A stretch of 64,000 bases of DNA from Gillisia marina. GTDB taxonomy: Bacteria > Bacteroidota > Bacteroidia > Flavobacteriales > Flavobacteriaceae. The notes under the pieces were generated by a model. The model was given only the letters and a program-made list of their open reading frames with translations. It was not told the DNA's origin and did no database searches. The position numbers and the translations under genes are program-made. Positions 48,115 to 58,534 of the stretch are shown piece after piece; the stretch's first letter is position 1, and every line of letters begins with the position of its first letter. The stretch spans positions 1-64,000 of the forward strand of contig NZ_AJLT01000054.1 in assembly GCF_000258765.1 (NCBI RefSeq), in the 5' to 3' direction.

Positions 48115-49376
48115 GATTCTATTTTTTGGAAAACTTTATTCACTACAGATCTCAAATGGTCCTCCGATAAGTAATTTTCCAAGTCTGGTCTATTTAAACT
48201 GAGATTCCCCGATTTTAATTTCCAATCTCTATAAAGTTCTCCAATCAAGTCAGCAATAATTTCTTCTGAATCTATTTCAGACCAAAACCTATAATCTTCT
48301 CCTAACAATCTTCTTGATTCACTAACGGGAGGCCCAAGTAGCAAAATAGGTTTATTTGCTAAGACACAATGAGGAAATTTACCAGGTAAGAAGGGACTTG
48401 TCTTCGCCTTTGCTTCTAATATCACATTTACAGCACTTTCCTTTTGTATGTACTGAGTTTCTTCAAAAGGCACATAGTTACCACTTACATAGATGCTGTG
48501 GTACTTTCCATGGTAATGCAATAACTGCTTTGTATAATGATTCTTTCCACCCAAAAACATCAAACAACTTTCATCTTCAGCCTCTGGAATGTTATTGATA
48601 AATTTCAAATAACCATTTATCAATCCTTTAGGATCTCTACCCCATAAAAGGTTACCAGAATGAACAATATTAAATTTAGAAGCATCAAAATAATTTGGAG
48701 TAATTTCTAAATTAAATTGTTCCTCTAAGATTTGATGAGGAACAACAACACCTTTTTTTGAATACCCTTCAAAATAGTTCCCCATCCATTTCATCAATAA
48801 TTTACTTGGAAAAGCATGAAATGCAGCTTTTATAGAAACTTCCTCCATAAATTCAGACTTGATCTTATATCCCGGCTCTTTCCATGGGTAAGGCTCAGGA
48901 TATAGATGCATTGGATAAGGATCATGAATATATGCCATCCACTTATTATGAAGATGTGGTAATTTAAGCAATGCATGATGCGGCCTAAATCTTCCCCCTT
49001 GGCTAAGGGTGAGAACAAGATCAAATTTGGAAAAATCTAATACTTTTAAAGCAGAAACTATGCTATCTCTATCATTAAAAAGGGTAAAAGAGAATCCAAA
49101 GATATTCTCTAATGGTTTACTCAATTTAATTTTTAAAATGTATCGTATTTGTCGTTCTAAACGACTTAAATAGAAGTACAAACTTCTCCTATTTTCTTTT
49201 ACGGCTACACATTCAATACCCGATATTTGTATATCTTTCCTAGTATAATGAAGTACTTTTAAATGATATCCTGAAGATTGTAGATTAATAATAAGAGCCA
49301 AATTAGCCTTAGCACCGCTGCTGTCTTCAACATCAATAGATTCAACTACAACTAAGATCTTTTGTTTAGCAGACAA
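48111..49376 (-). CDS. GT-B-fold glycosyltransferase
   Basis: The 421-residue protein begins KILVVVESIDVEDSSGAKANLALII, a GT-B first strand and loop. The C-terminal half includes FNIVHSGNLLWGRDPKGLINGYLKF and a terminal donor-side segment with LPGKFPHCVLANKPILLLGPPVSESRRLL. It resembles family 4 enzymes but the EX7E motif is altered, so the family assignment is tentative. It overlaps the next gene by 4 bases, so expression is coupled. Confidence 0.8.
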   Translation of the reverse strand: MSAKQKILVVVESIDVEDSSGAKANLALIINLQSSGYHLKVLHYTRKDIQISGIECVAVKENRRSLYFYLSRLERQIRYILKIKLSKPLENIFGFSFTLFNDRDSIVSALKVLDFSKFDLVLTLSQGGRFRPHHALLKLPHLHNKWMAYIHDPYPMHLYPEPYPWKEPGYKIKSEFMEEVSIKAAFHAFPSKLLMKWMGNYFEGYSKKGVVVPHQILEEQFNLEITPNYFDASKFNIVHSGNLLWGRDPKGLINGYLKFINNIPEAEDESCLMFLGGKNHYTKQLLHYHGKYHSIYVSGNYVPFEETQYIQKESAVNVILEAKAKTSPFLPGKFPHCVLANKPILLLGPPVSESRRLLGEDYRFWSEIDSEEIIADLIGELYRDWKLKSGNLSLNRPDLENYLSEDHLRSVVNKVFQKIES

Positions 49377-49488
49377 TTATTTAATCTTTTTAAGTTCAAT
49401 AAAAAATGAGGAGCCGCTAGCAGTGCGAGTTACAAATATAAAATATTAAGCCTAAAGAAACTCTTTCTAAGTATGCCGTTTTAGAACG

Positions 49489-50587
49489 CTATTTTATCTT
49501 TAGAAATTCGATAATCTTTTGAGATGCAAAGCCATCTCCATAAGGGTTCACCTTGTCTAAATTATTTGTAGGATTAGTTAGAACTTCTTTAGCTTTTTCA
49601 AATATTACTGAAGAATTAGTTCCAACTAAATAGCAAAATCCAAATTTAATTCCTTCCATTCGTTCTGTGTGATTCCGTGTTACCAAAACCTGCTTATTAA
49701 AACTGGGGGCTTCTTCTTGAAGACCTCCGGAATCTGAAATAATAAGATCACACTTCTGCATTAAAAAGATCATAGTAGGATAAGTAACAGGAGAAATTAG
49801 GCTAATATTTTTTACTTCCCCTAAAATTTCCTTTACAGGACCAGATACATTAGGATTAAGATGAAGGAGATAAATAATTTGAACATTCTCTAAATGAGAT
49901 AGATTTACCAATGCTTCACAAATACTTTTTAAACCAGTTCCAAAATTCTCTCTTCTGTGTCCGGTTACAAGGATCAATTTTTTTTTCCTCAATTATAAGA
50001 TCTTTGACTCTAATAATTTCTTCAGATTCTTGATTATCAATCTTTTTGATTGCCCATTTTAGTGCATCTACAACCGTATTTCCGGTAATTAAGATATCTT
50101 TTGTATCTACCATTTCATTCTCCAAATTTAGTTTTGAGTCTGAAGTTGGCGCAAAATGAAAATCGGCTAATTTACTTATAAGTTGTCTATTTGCTTCTTC
50201 AGGAAACGGAGACTTTTTATTATAAGTTCTTAAACCCGCCTCAATATGACCAATTTTAATGTTCTTATGAAAACTACCCAAAGCTACCATAGCTGCTGTT
50301 GTAGTATCACCTTGAACCAAAACCACATCTGGTTTATAGTCATCTAAAACAGGGTCTATAGAATTTAATATGGAAGCGCTCAGAGAGTTTAGACTTTGAC
50401 CTGTTTTCATCAAACTGAGATCATAATCCGGAATGATGTCGAAAAAATCCAATACCTGATCCAACATTTCTCGGTGCTGAGCTGTTACACACACTTTATA
50501 AGAAATATGCTGACGATCGAGTTCTTTAATGATCGGAGCCATTTTAATAGCCTCGGGCCGTGTACCAAAACAAAGAAGAATTTTCAA
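49489..50587 (-). CDS. wecB: UDP-GlcNAc 2-epimerase, non-hydrolysing (WecB) (one frameshift)
   Basis: Joined across the T9 run at 49978-49986, this is a 365-residue epimerase that makes UDP-ManNAc from UDP-GlcNAc. Motifs include CFGTRPEAIKMAPIIKEL at the start, VVLVQGDTTTAAM, HIEAGLRTYNKKSPFPEEANRQL, TGHRRENFG just after the junction, and SDSGGLQEEAPSFNK. These are diagnostic of WecB rather than NeuC. No wecC (ManNAc dehydrogenase) is seen in the window, so UDP-ManNAc is either used directly or oxidised by an enzyme encoded elsewhere. Confidence 0.93.
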
Positions 50588-50592
50588 ATATT

Positions 50593-51547
50593 TTATTTTA
50601 AAAAATGTTCACCTTTACCAAATATCTGGAAGCTAAAATACGCAAGAAATAACTTAAGCCATGTCTCTACAGTGGTTTTATTAAGATCTGAAAGTTTTTT
50701 TACTTCCTTAAAATATTTAGATAATGAAGCTTTACTTTTTATTATCGCAGGAAGCCTTTTTTTTTTGCTCCTGTAAATAATGTTGCTTTAAGTTTTTACC
50801 TAATAAATTATACTCATTCAGAACCTCCACCTGATTTATAAGACTGTTGTAGTGAGAAACTTGCATCTTGATGTTTGCTTCTCTATAAATTTTATCTGAA
50901 ATACTATCTTGATGAATTCTATAGTAGGTAGCATAAAAATCTAAAATTTTAATCTTAGGCAATTCTCTAGCAAATAATCTAATATAAAAATCTCGATCTT
51001 GTCCTGCTAACAGGTTTTCATCAAATAATTGTTTGTCCTCTAAAAAAGACCTTTTAAACATTGCATCTGGCAAATACCAACTTATTTTTCTAACTACATA
51101 ATCTTGTAAAAAAGTTGAACTATATTTCAACCTTTCATCTGGAACATTTACTTCAGAAAAATCTGTTCTTATAGTTTTTGTAAAAACTAACTCCAAGTTT
51201 TCCTGGTCTTTAAATTCTTCAACCTTTCTTTCTATAAACTCAGGATGCATAAGATCATCACTATCAAACCAATTGATTAAATCTCCGTTTGATCTTTGAA
51301 ATCCATAATTTCTAGCGGAATTACCACCACCTAATTTAGTATTTGGTCTACATACGCTTAAAATTCTATTATCATTTTGCGCAGCTGTATTCGCAATTGA
51401 TATAGATGTATCAGAAGAACCATCATCAACTAAGATTAACTCCCACTTTTTATAAGTTTGATTTATAACAGATTCTATAGTTTCCCGAAGAAAACTTTCT
51501 CTGTTATAAACAGGAATGATAATACTTACTAAAAAAGAATCATTCAT
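50593..51547 (-). CDS. Family 2 glycosyltransferase (one frameshift)
   Basis: The catalytic GT-A domain is intact: VSIIIPVYNRESFLRETIESV, LVDDGSSDTSISIA, metal site LINWFDSDDLMHPEF near residue 95, and later AGQDRDFYIRLF. As sequenced the frame ends early, at 50732. Removing one base from the T10 run at 50757-50766 extends it by about 45 residues to a stop at 50593, for 317 residues in all, which fills an otherwise empty gap before wecB. The C-terminal extension is basic and hydrophobic. This break only trims the tail, so the truncated form might still be active. Confidence 0.87.
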
Positions 51548-51550
51548 TTT

Positions 51551-52531
51551 TTAGAGTTGTTTTATACTTCTAAGTACTTTAAAAAATATTCTTTTAAGTT
51601 TATAGGGAGTTTGGGATGGCCTAGGTCTACTTAAAGCTTTAAAACTCTCTTGGGAGATTTTTGATTTAGGATTGTTACAGAATTCAGAGACCACATCATC
51701 TAACTCATTTCCTACATGGTAAGCAAAAGTTTTGGAAGTAGAAAGTCTATACCAACCCAATCGATCTGCAGGAAAATCTAAATAATATTCTTCGTAACCC
51801 TTTTTAAATTTTTCCTGAGGAAATTCTTTATTCCACAGTAAAACCTCTCGCCTATAAGTAGCAATAAAATGGTTTGCACCAACTATAGCCCTTATAGGTT
51901 TATCTAAATAGTATTGTTTCTGTTTCCATGAATATTCAACATTATTTCTATCCAGCAAGGCCGCATTTCCTAATCCTTTCAGAAAAAGTTCGCAATCGTA
52001 ATCGCTTACTACCTTTCCATATTTTATTTTTCCCTTTAAGAATAGATCATAAAATAAGGAGCGGTTATAATAAAGTGATAAATTTTGGGAGGGAACTGGA
52101 GAAACCACTCCTGCCTTGGGATAAGAATTGAAGATTTCAAAACACGCGTTTTCCCAACCCTCCATAAATAAAACATCGCTATCTGCAATAGAAATATAAT
52201 GTTCAAAACATGCTCTAGCTTCACTTATAATTGCATTAACCTTTCCCTTGTTCTCTTTATATATTACATATTTATTTATAAGTCCATCTTTATAATAACC
52301 AGACAATACTTCTTCTACTTCTGTATTAGAAGCATTGTTTATAATAGTTATTGCAGTAGTCTCATTATTTATAGATTTAAATAAGGATTGAAGACATACT
52401 TTTAGAACTTCTATAGCTTCTTTATAATATAAATTTGAACTCTCTGGAACATGCACAGGAACGATCACCCTATGAAAGTAATGAACATTCTTTTCTGTTT
52501 TAAACTTCTCTGGATTAACTCCCGTGCGCAT
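51551..52531 (-). CDS. Family 2-like glycosyltransferase
   Basis: The 326-residue protein is a divergent GT-A enzyme. The N-terminal part has HRVIVPVHVPESSNLYYKEA and ITIINNASNTEVEEVL in place of the common VVDDGS motif. The metal site is ISIADSDVLFMEGW near residue 113. The second half contains ANHFIATYRREVL and FPADRLGWYRLSTSKTFAYHVG. It is tightly packed with neighbours on both sides. Specificity is unknown. Confidence 0.83.
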   Translation of the reverse strand: MRTGVNPEKFKTEKNVHYFHRVIVPVHVPESSNLYYKEAIEVLKVCLQSLFKSINNETTAITIINNASNTEVEEVLSGYYKDGLINKYVIYKENKGKVNAIISEARACFEHYISIADSDVLFMEGWENACFEIFNSYPKAGVVSPVPSQNLSLYYNRSLFYDLFLKGKIKYGKVVSDYDCELFLKGLGNAALLDRNNVEYSWKQKQYYLDKPIRAIVGANHFIATYRREVLLWNKEFPQEKFKKGYEEYYLDFPADRLGWYRLSTSKTFAYHVGNELDDVVSEFCNNPKSKISQESFKALSRPRPSQTPYKLKRIFFKVLRSIKQL

Positions 52532-52540
52532 TTTGAATAT

Positions 52541-53638
52541 TTATTTATTTAGAAAATTACTTATTTGCTTCAAATTTTCAGTTCCGCTGCTCAAATCTGG
52601 CTCTAAATAATTTCCCTCTGCCCATTCATTCCAAGCTTTCACAAATATTATTTTCTCTTCGGGATCGTTGTTTTCTATTCTTTTATAACAATTCTCCAAA
52701 TTATGATAAAAGTATTCAGGTTTTTGATCTATAATTACTTGGCCTTTACTACCACTTCTTGGAGTATGATCCCAATTTGGACTGCAACTCGGAAAGAATT
52801 TCAAGCCTTCATCCAAATCTGAATAATCACTTGCTTCTAATATTTGCTTATGTGTATAGATATTTCTAAGTTTTAAAGTGCCTTTCTTTAACTGATTTAA
52901 TCTATACCCTGTAATTTTATTAACTGCTCTATCTAATACATTATATTTCACTCTATTAAATAAATGAGATGGACTTGGAGGAGTTAAACTATCAAATCCA
53001 AATTTCTTATAAGGATAATCAAAGTGCTGATAGGCAATGAAATGTATACCTTCTAATCCATTTTCTTGAGCCAATTTATTCCAGAGATCAATAAATTTAT
53101 TTGGGTTTGGTAAACCCTTAGGGTTATAAATAGTGAAAATAGGTTTCCCATGAATCTTTATATAACGCTTGTCCAAGAAGGCAGGTAAGACCTCATAAAA
53201 ATGCTTTTTAAAATCTTCTTCTCCCGGATAGGTTTGTTCTATAAGTAATCTTTTATATTTATCGCCATAAGGTAAGCCTCCCCAACTTACATTTGCCCAT
53301 GCTAGAGAAAATCCAAGATCGGGTTTTCCGGATCTTAAAACATCTTCAAAAGGTTTTTCTAATAACCTTTTTCCATTCCCAAACCAATAATGCCAATAAC
53401 AAAATCCTTCTATCCCATAAGACCTAGCCATTTCTGCCTGTTGTTCTCTTACTTCGGGAATTCTAAGATCATAAAAACCCAAATCTGCGGGAGTTTTAGG
53501 TTGTTGATGATTTTTAAATAAGGGCTTAGCTTTACTTACATTGGTCCATTCTGTAAAGCCTTTTCCCCACCATAGATCATTTTCTGGGATGGGATGAAAT
53601 TGTGGTAGATAATATGCGATAATTCTCGCTTTTGGCAT
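52541..53638 (-). CDS. WbsX-like glycoside hydrolase/transferase-type protein
   Basis: The 365-residue protein is a clear member of the WbsX family (Glyco_tran_WbsX, related to GH99-like folds): RIIAYYLPQFHPIPENDLWWGKGFTEW at the start, GIEGFCYWHYWFGNGKRLLEKP, WANVSWGG, and FVKAWNEWAEGNYLEPD near the end. Members are common in O-antigen and rhamnan clusters. Their biochemical role is not settled, although the fold resembles endo-acting glycosidases. It lies inside the GT2 array, in the same direction. Confidence 0.9.
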   Translation of the reverse strand: MPKARIIAYYLPQFHPIPENDLWWGKGFTEWTNVSKAKPLFKNHQQPKTPADLGFYDLRIPEVREQQAEMARSYGIEGFCYWHYWFGNGKRLLEKPFEDVLRSGKPDLGFSLAWANVSWGGLPYGDKYKRLLIEQTYPGEEDFKKHFYEVLPAFLDKRYIKIHGKPIFTIYNPKGLPNPNKFIDLWNKLAQENGLEGIHFIAYQHFDYPYKKFGFDSLTPPSPSHLFNRVKYNVLDRAVNKITGYRLNQLKKGTLKLRNIYTHKQILEASDYSDLDEGLKFFPSCSPNWDHTPRSGSKGQVIIDQKPEYFYHNLENCYKRIENNDPEEKIIFVKAWNEWAEGNYLEPDLSSGTENLKQISNFLNK

Positions 53639-53649
53639 AATGTTTAAAA

Positions 53650-54610
53650 TTACTTAGAGTTAATTTTAATCTTCATTTTTTTTACAATAGGATAGACAAT
53701 TTTATAAATATAACCCTTAATAAAATAGAAGTTGGCAAGACTTAAATAGATTCCGTTCTCTCGAAAAATCTCTTTATGCTTTATGAGCACATCTTTATCA
53801 GTCCTCCAAAAAGCTAAAAGCACTCTTCTCAATCTCCACTTAAAAAAGTTTTTGTTTTTGAAATTTTGCGTTTTTAAATTTGAAATCATTATTTCATACC
53901 CTTTCAACAAAGACTTAATGCTTTCTTTGGTATAACGTGCACTTAATCTATTTTCTCGATGAGTTCTATAAAGCACATGACAGCCCACAGTATTGAGCAA
54001 TTTATCGGCATTCAACATAATTCTCAGGACAAACTCCGCATCATTATTAATAATTAATGTAGTGTTCCAAATTCCTGCAGCCAAAACAACATTCCGAGGT
54101 ATTAAAAAAGTATGGTAAGGAACAAAAGATTCTTTCTCAGCCAGTTTAATTAGATATTGATCAGCTTTTATACTATGTTCATTATCAAATATATTTCTAG
54201 CGACAAATTTTTTTATTTTTCCAGTAAACATCCCAATCGCAAGTTGTTACACTTTTAAAATTCCCAACATCGTTTAATATATTAACCTGAAGTTCCAGTT
54301 TATTTATAGACAATAGATCATCATCATCTAGATATTGGATATACTTCCCAATACTTTTCTCAAAGCCCATATTTCTTGATCCACAAGCTCCTTTAGCATA
54401 TTCTTCAGATCTTTTAAAGTATTTAAATCTGGAATCTTTTTCTATAAAACTATTAACAATAACTTCAGTGTCATCGGTACTGCCATCATCTATAATAATA
54501 CATTCCAAGTTTCCCAAGGATTGTTTTTCCACAGATCTCAAAGATTCCATTAAAAGGCTGCTCCTATTATAGGTTGGAATAATAACGGAAACAATCACAT
54601 TTTCATTCAT
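53650..54610 (-). CDS. Family 2 glycosyltransferase (one frameshift)
   Basis: Removing one base from the T7 run at 54208-54214 joins DWDVYWKNKK to FVARNIFDNEHSIKAD and gives 319 residues, in line with its neighbours. Motifs are VSVIIPTYNRSSLLMESL, IIDDGSTDDTEVIV, metal site IQYLDDDDLLSI near residue 96, and NNDAEFVLRIML in the catalytic part. The second half is basic and helical. Its domain order matches the other GT2 genes of the array. Confidence 0.88.
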
Positions 54611-54625
54611 TAAATTGAGTGCTTT

Positions 54626-55576
54626 CTAGATCCAAAAACCTAATCTTATAATTATTTTTCTGTAAAACTTAGTAATACGCATTACCACCTTTATATAAAA
54701 CTTATACTTTGATGATAGAATCCGATCTTGCTCGCAATACGCATTAAGTTCTTTTAGTAATTCAGGATGATAAGCTTTTAACAAAAAAGATTCAGTTAAA
54801 AATCTTATACTATCCGGAGTATGTAATTTATTATTAGTAAGGAATTCAAATATTTTTATTCTAATAATAGCAGATGTTTTCCTTCTTTCATAATTTTTAT
54901 CTCCTCCCAAAGTTAGAGATTTGTTATGCTTTCTATAGGTAAACAGAAATTCATCTACCACTTTATAATTATTAGGATATAGGTAGCCTAATCGGGTAAA
55001 TAATTCCCATTCTTCAGCATAGGCTAATTCTTCATCGAACCTGAATTGATCTATAATCGTCATCTTCCAGATCGGACCTAAATTATTCATTCTAAACCTT
55101 CCTGTTAAAATTGCATCTCCAAGGTGTTGATGGTGTAAATTGAATTCAGGTTTTAATCTGCGAAGATCTCCATTATCATCCTCAATTAACTTCTCAAATT
55201 TGCAGACAGTAAAATTTAATGCCGGATTTTCTATAAAAGGACTGATCTGTAATTCCAATTTTTCAGGATGCATGATATCGTCATCGTCAAAAAACTGAAT
55301 ATATTTAGCGTTTCTTATTCTTGCCAGGTCTAACCCGTAATTTCTAGTTCCGGAAAGTCCTTTTTTATAGGCTTCGGTCTTTAGGAAGTAACTGAATCTG
55401 GAATCTTCCGCAATGAGGCTACTTACCACCTTAGGAGTGTCATCGGTGGAATGATCATCTACAATAATGCAGTCCCAATTCTTATACGTTTGAGATTTAA
55501 TAGAATTAAGGGTCTCCTCAATTAAATGAGCACGATTAAAAGTTGCAAGTAATATGGTTACCCTATAATTATCCAA
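54626..55576 (-). CDS. Family 2 glycosyltransferase, tandem paralogue
   Basis: The 316-residue GT-A enzyme has VTILLATFNRAHLIEETLNSI, IIVDDHSTDDTPKVV, metal site QFFDDDDIMHPEKLELQI and YAEEWELFTRLGYLYP. It is closely similar throughout to the gene just upstream (55589-56542), sharing the rare VDDHSTD motif and the KGLSGTRNYGLDLA stretch. This indicates tandem duplication followed by divergence, mainly after residue 120. Confidence 0.92.
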   Translation of the reverse strand: MDNYRVTILLATFNRAHLIEETLNSIKSQTYKNWDCIIVDDHSTDDTPKVVSSLIAEDSRFSYFLKTEAYKKGLSGTRNYGLDLARIRNAKYIQFFDDDDIMHPEKLELQISPFIENPALNFTVCKFEKLIEDDNGDLRRLKPEFNLHHQHLGDAILTGRFRMNNLGPIWKMTIIDQFRFDEELAYAEEWELFTRLGYLYPNNYKVVDEFLFTYRKHNKSLTLGGDKNYERRKTSAIIRIKIFEFLTNNKLHTPDSIRFLTESFLLKAYHPELLKELNAYCEQDRILSSKYKFYIKVVMRITKFYRKIIIRLGFWI

Positions 55577-55588
55577 TATCTAAACTTA

Positions 55589-56542
55589 TTAGTTTGAATT
55601 ATAAATTAGAATTCTAAGCATCATTTTCCTCGTTAAATAATGAATTTTTAATGCCATTCGTAGCCTTTTGCTCAACTTAGAAAATATTCTATCTCCCTTT
55701 GATATCTGTTTTATCAATTCTAAATTATTAGAACTATAATGATATAGGAGAAATACTCTTCCAAAGTAAGTCAAACTATTTGGCGTATGGCAATTCTGGT
55801 CTACTAAAAAGTAAAAAACTTTATTAACTGCGGTGTTTAAATTAGAAGCACGAAGACCCATTCTATCCAAGTCTTCTGTCATAGAATTCAAATGTTTTCT
55901 CCTAAAAAAAAGCACTTGTTCTAAAACCTCATACTTTGGAGTTTCTTTTAGGAACAATTTAGAAAAGAATTCCCAGTCTTCTGCATATCTTAAATTTTCA
56001 TCAAACCTTTGATCTTTTAAATACTGTGCTCTAAATAAGAACACCTGAGCTACCAATCTTAATTTTCCAATTAAAAATGCCTCTCCAAACGAATATAATT
56101 TAGAATGAAAAATTTGTTGATGACCCTCCCAATCTATTTTAGCGTCATTTTCAAAATTTCTTCTCCCACAAATAGAAAACATGCTTTCAGGGTTTTCAAG
56201 TAATCCATTTAATTGAAGTTCCAACTTTTTAGGATGCATTAAGTCATCATCATCAAAAAAATGAATAAATTCAGAGTTTTGAGACTCTGCAAGATCTAAC
56301 CCATAATTTCTGGTTCCGGAAAGTCCTACTTTATAATTTTCAGATTTCAAATAATAGCTAAAACGTTTATCCCTTTTTATAAAATCCTGAACTATTTTTT
56401 CAGTACCGTCGGTAGAATGATCATCAATAATCAAACATTCCCAATTAATATAGGTTTGAGCCAGTATAGATTGCAGCGTGTTGGGTAACAAACTTGCTCT
56501 GTTATAAGTTGCAATTAGAATGGTGATCTTTGGATTTTTCAT
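55589..56542 (-). CDS. Family 2 glycosyltransferase, tandem paralogue
   Basis: The 317-residue enzyme has ITILIATYNRASLLPNTLQSI, LIIDDHSTDGTEKIV, VGLSGTRNYGLDLAE, metal site HFFDDDDLMHPKKLELQL and YAEDWEFFSKLFLKE. It is the paralogue of 54626-55576; the two sit 12 bases apart in the same direction. The basic C-terminal 80 residues may attach the enzyme to the membrane surface. Confidence 0.92.
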   Translation of the reverse strand: MKNPKITILIATYNRASLLPNTLQSILAQTYINWECLIIDDHSTDGTEKIVQDFIKRDKRFSYYLKSENYKVGLSGTRNYGLDLAESQNSEFIHFFDDDDLMHPKKLELQLNGLLENPESMFSICGRRNFENDAKIDWEGHQQIFHSKLYSFGEAFLIGKLRLVAQVFLFRAQYLKDQRFDENLRYAEDWEFFSKLFLKETPKYEVLEQVLFFRRKHLNSMTEDLDRMGLRASNLNTAVNKVFYFLVDQNCHTPNSLTYFGRVFLLYHYSSNNLELIKQISKGDRIFSKLSKRLRMALKIHYLTRKMMLRILIYNSN

Positions 56543-56544
56543 AT

Positions 56545-57569
56545 TCAGTGGAATAATGAATTTTTAATTAAACCCAGGGTCTCTCTTTTATTGAAAGTGC
56601 TTTCTAATAATATAGATCTTTCACTTTTCAAAATATTAATTAAGTTCTTAAAGTTATGTCCGCTCTTATTTTGAATCAAGATTATTCTCATGCTCTTTAT
56701 CAAGCCTAATTTTAGTTTCTTAAAGTCTAAATTTTTAGTTGCCATTTTCTTAAGGTCTAGTTCAATGAGCTTTTTATTTCTTAAATAATATTTTAAAACC
56801 TCCTTTTTATTAAGATGGATCATCTTAATAAAGCTTAACATTTCCTCGCTCCACCTAAAATCTTTTGCTACTCCTTCCAACATAATAGAGATGGCAATAT
56901 TATACGAATTTCCATGAACTTCCTCCAAATTGATTTTTGATGTTAAACTTTCTCCATGAATTCTGTAGGAATATAAGTTTTTATCCAAATTAAAAAATCG
57001 ATATTGGGTTAAAGCTCTAATCCAAAAATCGTAATCTTCAATTAAAAAAAAGTTCAGGATCATAACCATTCAAACCCTCAAAAACCTCTTTCCTATATAA
57101 AAAAGAAGCACCAATATAATTTCCTATTAATAAATATTCCGCCGGACCTGCAACCTGAATTCTTTTAATTGAATTATCAGACCGAATGATATCATAATTT
57201 GAAAAGACAATATCTACATTCTCTCGTTCCATAACCCTAGATAATTCTTCAAGAAAATTTTTCCTTAATAGATTGTCATGACTCGTCCAAGTAATATATT
57301 TTCCTTTAGCAGATTGGTGACCTATATTTAAACTAATAGGTAATTTTTTATTTGTGATATTAGAGATGACCTTAATTCTGGAATCTTTTTTTTTGATATT
57401 TCTCTGATATTTCTAAACTTCTGTCTGTAGAACAATCATTAACTATTATCAATTCAAAATTCGGATAGGTTTGGGCGAGTATGCTTTCAATTGCTGAAAC
57501 CAGATAATTCTCGCCATTATAAACAGGCAAAATAATTGAGATTAATGAAGATTTTATATTTTGATTCAT
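56545..57569 (-). CDS. Family 2 glycosyltransferase (two frameshifts)
   Basis: Three fragments become a single 340-residue protein after removing one base from the T9 run at 57386-57394 and one from the A8 run at 57044-57051. The repaired chain reads [77 protein letters not shown]. The junctions recreate the family motifs exactly. The DxD site reads TSHDN, as in some GT2 sub-families. The N-terminal fragment alone could not be active. Confidence 0.87.
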
Positions 57570-57608
57570 CAGCTTATATTAAAAGCAATACTGTTTATGC
57601 AAAGAATT

Positions 57609-58532
57609 TTATAGTTTAGAAATTGCCTTTTTAATAAAAATATATCCTTTTCCAAAAACTGCATTCAAAATAATCCAATTCGAAAAATACCATATAGTTT
57701 TATACTTTTTATAAGATCTTAGTGTTCTTAATACTTTTAATTGAATCTGACTCAAAGAAGAACTTTTCTTTAACTTATAGGAAAATCGAATAATTCGTTT
57801 TAAAGATCTTTTTACAATTTTTGAACTTGCAAAGTAACCAAGATCCTGCAACAAATAGAACTCATTATCTATTAATAGCTGTAAAGATGTTGATTGATTT
57901 ATAGAGTCCTTATGAATTCTTCTATAACAAAGATCCTCTTTAAGGAATTTTCCTTTAGTAGTATAAAAAAGATAGCGAGAAAAAAAGTTGTACTCCTGCC
58001 CCGATCTCAAATTTTCATTAAATCTAATTTTTATACTTTCCTTTCTAAGCAATACATCGTTTGTTATCCAACCAATTCTTCCGGTTATAAAATTTTCTGG
58101 GGTAATAGATAAATCATAAGCGAGCAAATATGGTCTGGATATATTTCCGACTTCATCGAAATTAAGACTGTTGGAAATTACGAAGTCTAGGTCTGAAGTT
58201 AAAGTATCAACCTTTAATTGAAGATTATCGGGCTGCATTAGATCATCACTATCAAACCAATTCACAAATTCTCCATTACACTTATCAAAACCATAATTTC
58301 TACATGAATTGGCTCCTTTAGGAAAATTTGAAGGTCTGGAATAATAAAGAAATCTATTATCTCTAGATACATACCTATCTAATAAATCGTTAGTGTTATC
58401 TGTAGAGCCATCATCTACTACAATACATTCCCAATTTTGATAAGTTTGAGAGCTTATAGAATCTAAAGTTTCACCAAGCAGATGTGCTCGGTTATAAGTA
58501 GGAATTATAATGGAAACTAAAGGTTCTTTCAA
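57609..58532 (-). CDS. Family 2 glycosyltransferase
   Basis: The 307-residue GT-A enzyme has VSIIIPTYNRAHLLGETLDSI, CIVVDDGSTDNTNDLL, GANSCRNYGFDKCNG, metal site VNWFDSDDLMQPDNLQLKV near residue 95, and SGQEYNFFSRYLFY. The FDSDD variant is shared with 50593-51547, suggesting that these two form a sub-pair in the array. The C-terminus is strongly basic. Confidence 0.92.
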   Translation of the reverse strand: MKEPLVSIIIPTYNRAHLLGETLDSISSQTYQNWECIVVDDGSTDNTNDLLDRYVSRDNRFLYYSRPSNFPKGANSCRNYGFDKCNGEFVNWFDSDDLMQPDNLQLKVDTLTSDLDFVISNSLNFDEVGNISRPYLLAYDLSITPENFITGRIGWITNDVLLRKESIKIRFNENLRSGQEYNFFSRYLFYTTKGKFLKEDLCYRRIHKDSINQSTSLQLLIDNEFYLLQDLGYFASSKIVKRSLKRIIRFSYKLKKSSSLSQIQLKVLRTLRSYKKYKTIWYFSNWIILNAVFGKGYIFIKKAISKL

Positions 58533-58534
58533 TA

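Noticed and set aside
49489-50587. wecB as a second neuC
   Set aside because: The HIEAGLRTYNKKSPFPEEANRQ and SDSGGLQEEAPSF motifs are of the non-hydrolysing UDP-GlcNAc 2-epimerase, different from the neuC product at 42877-44004.
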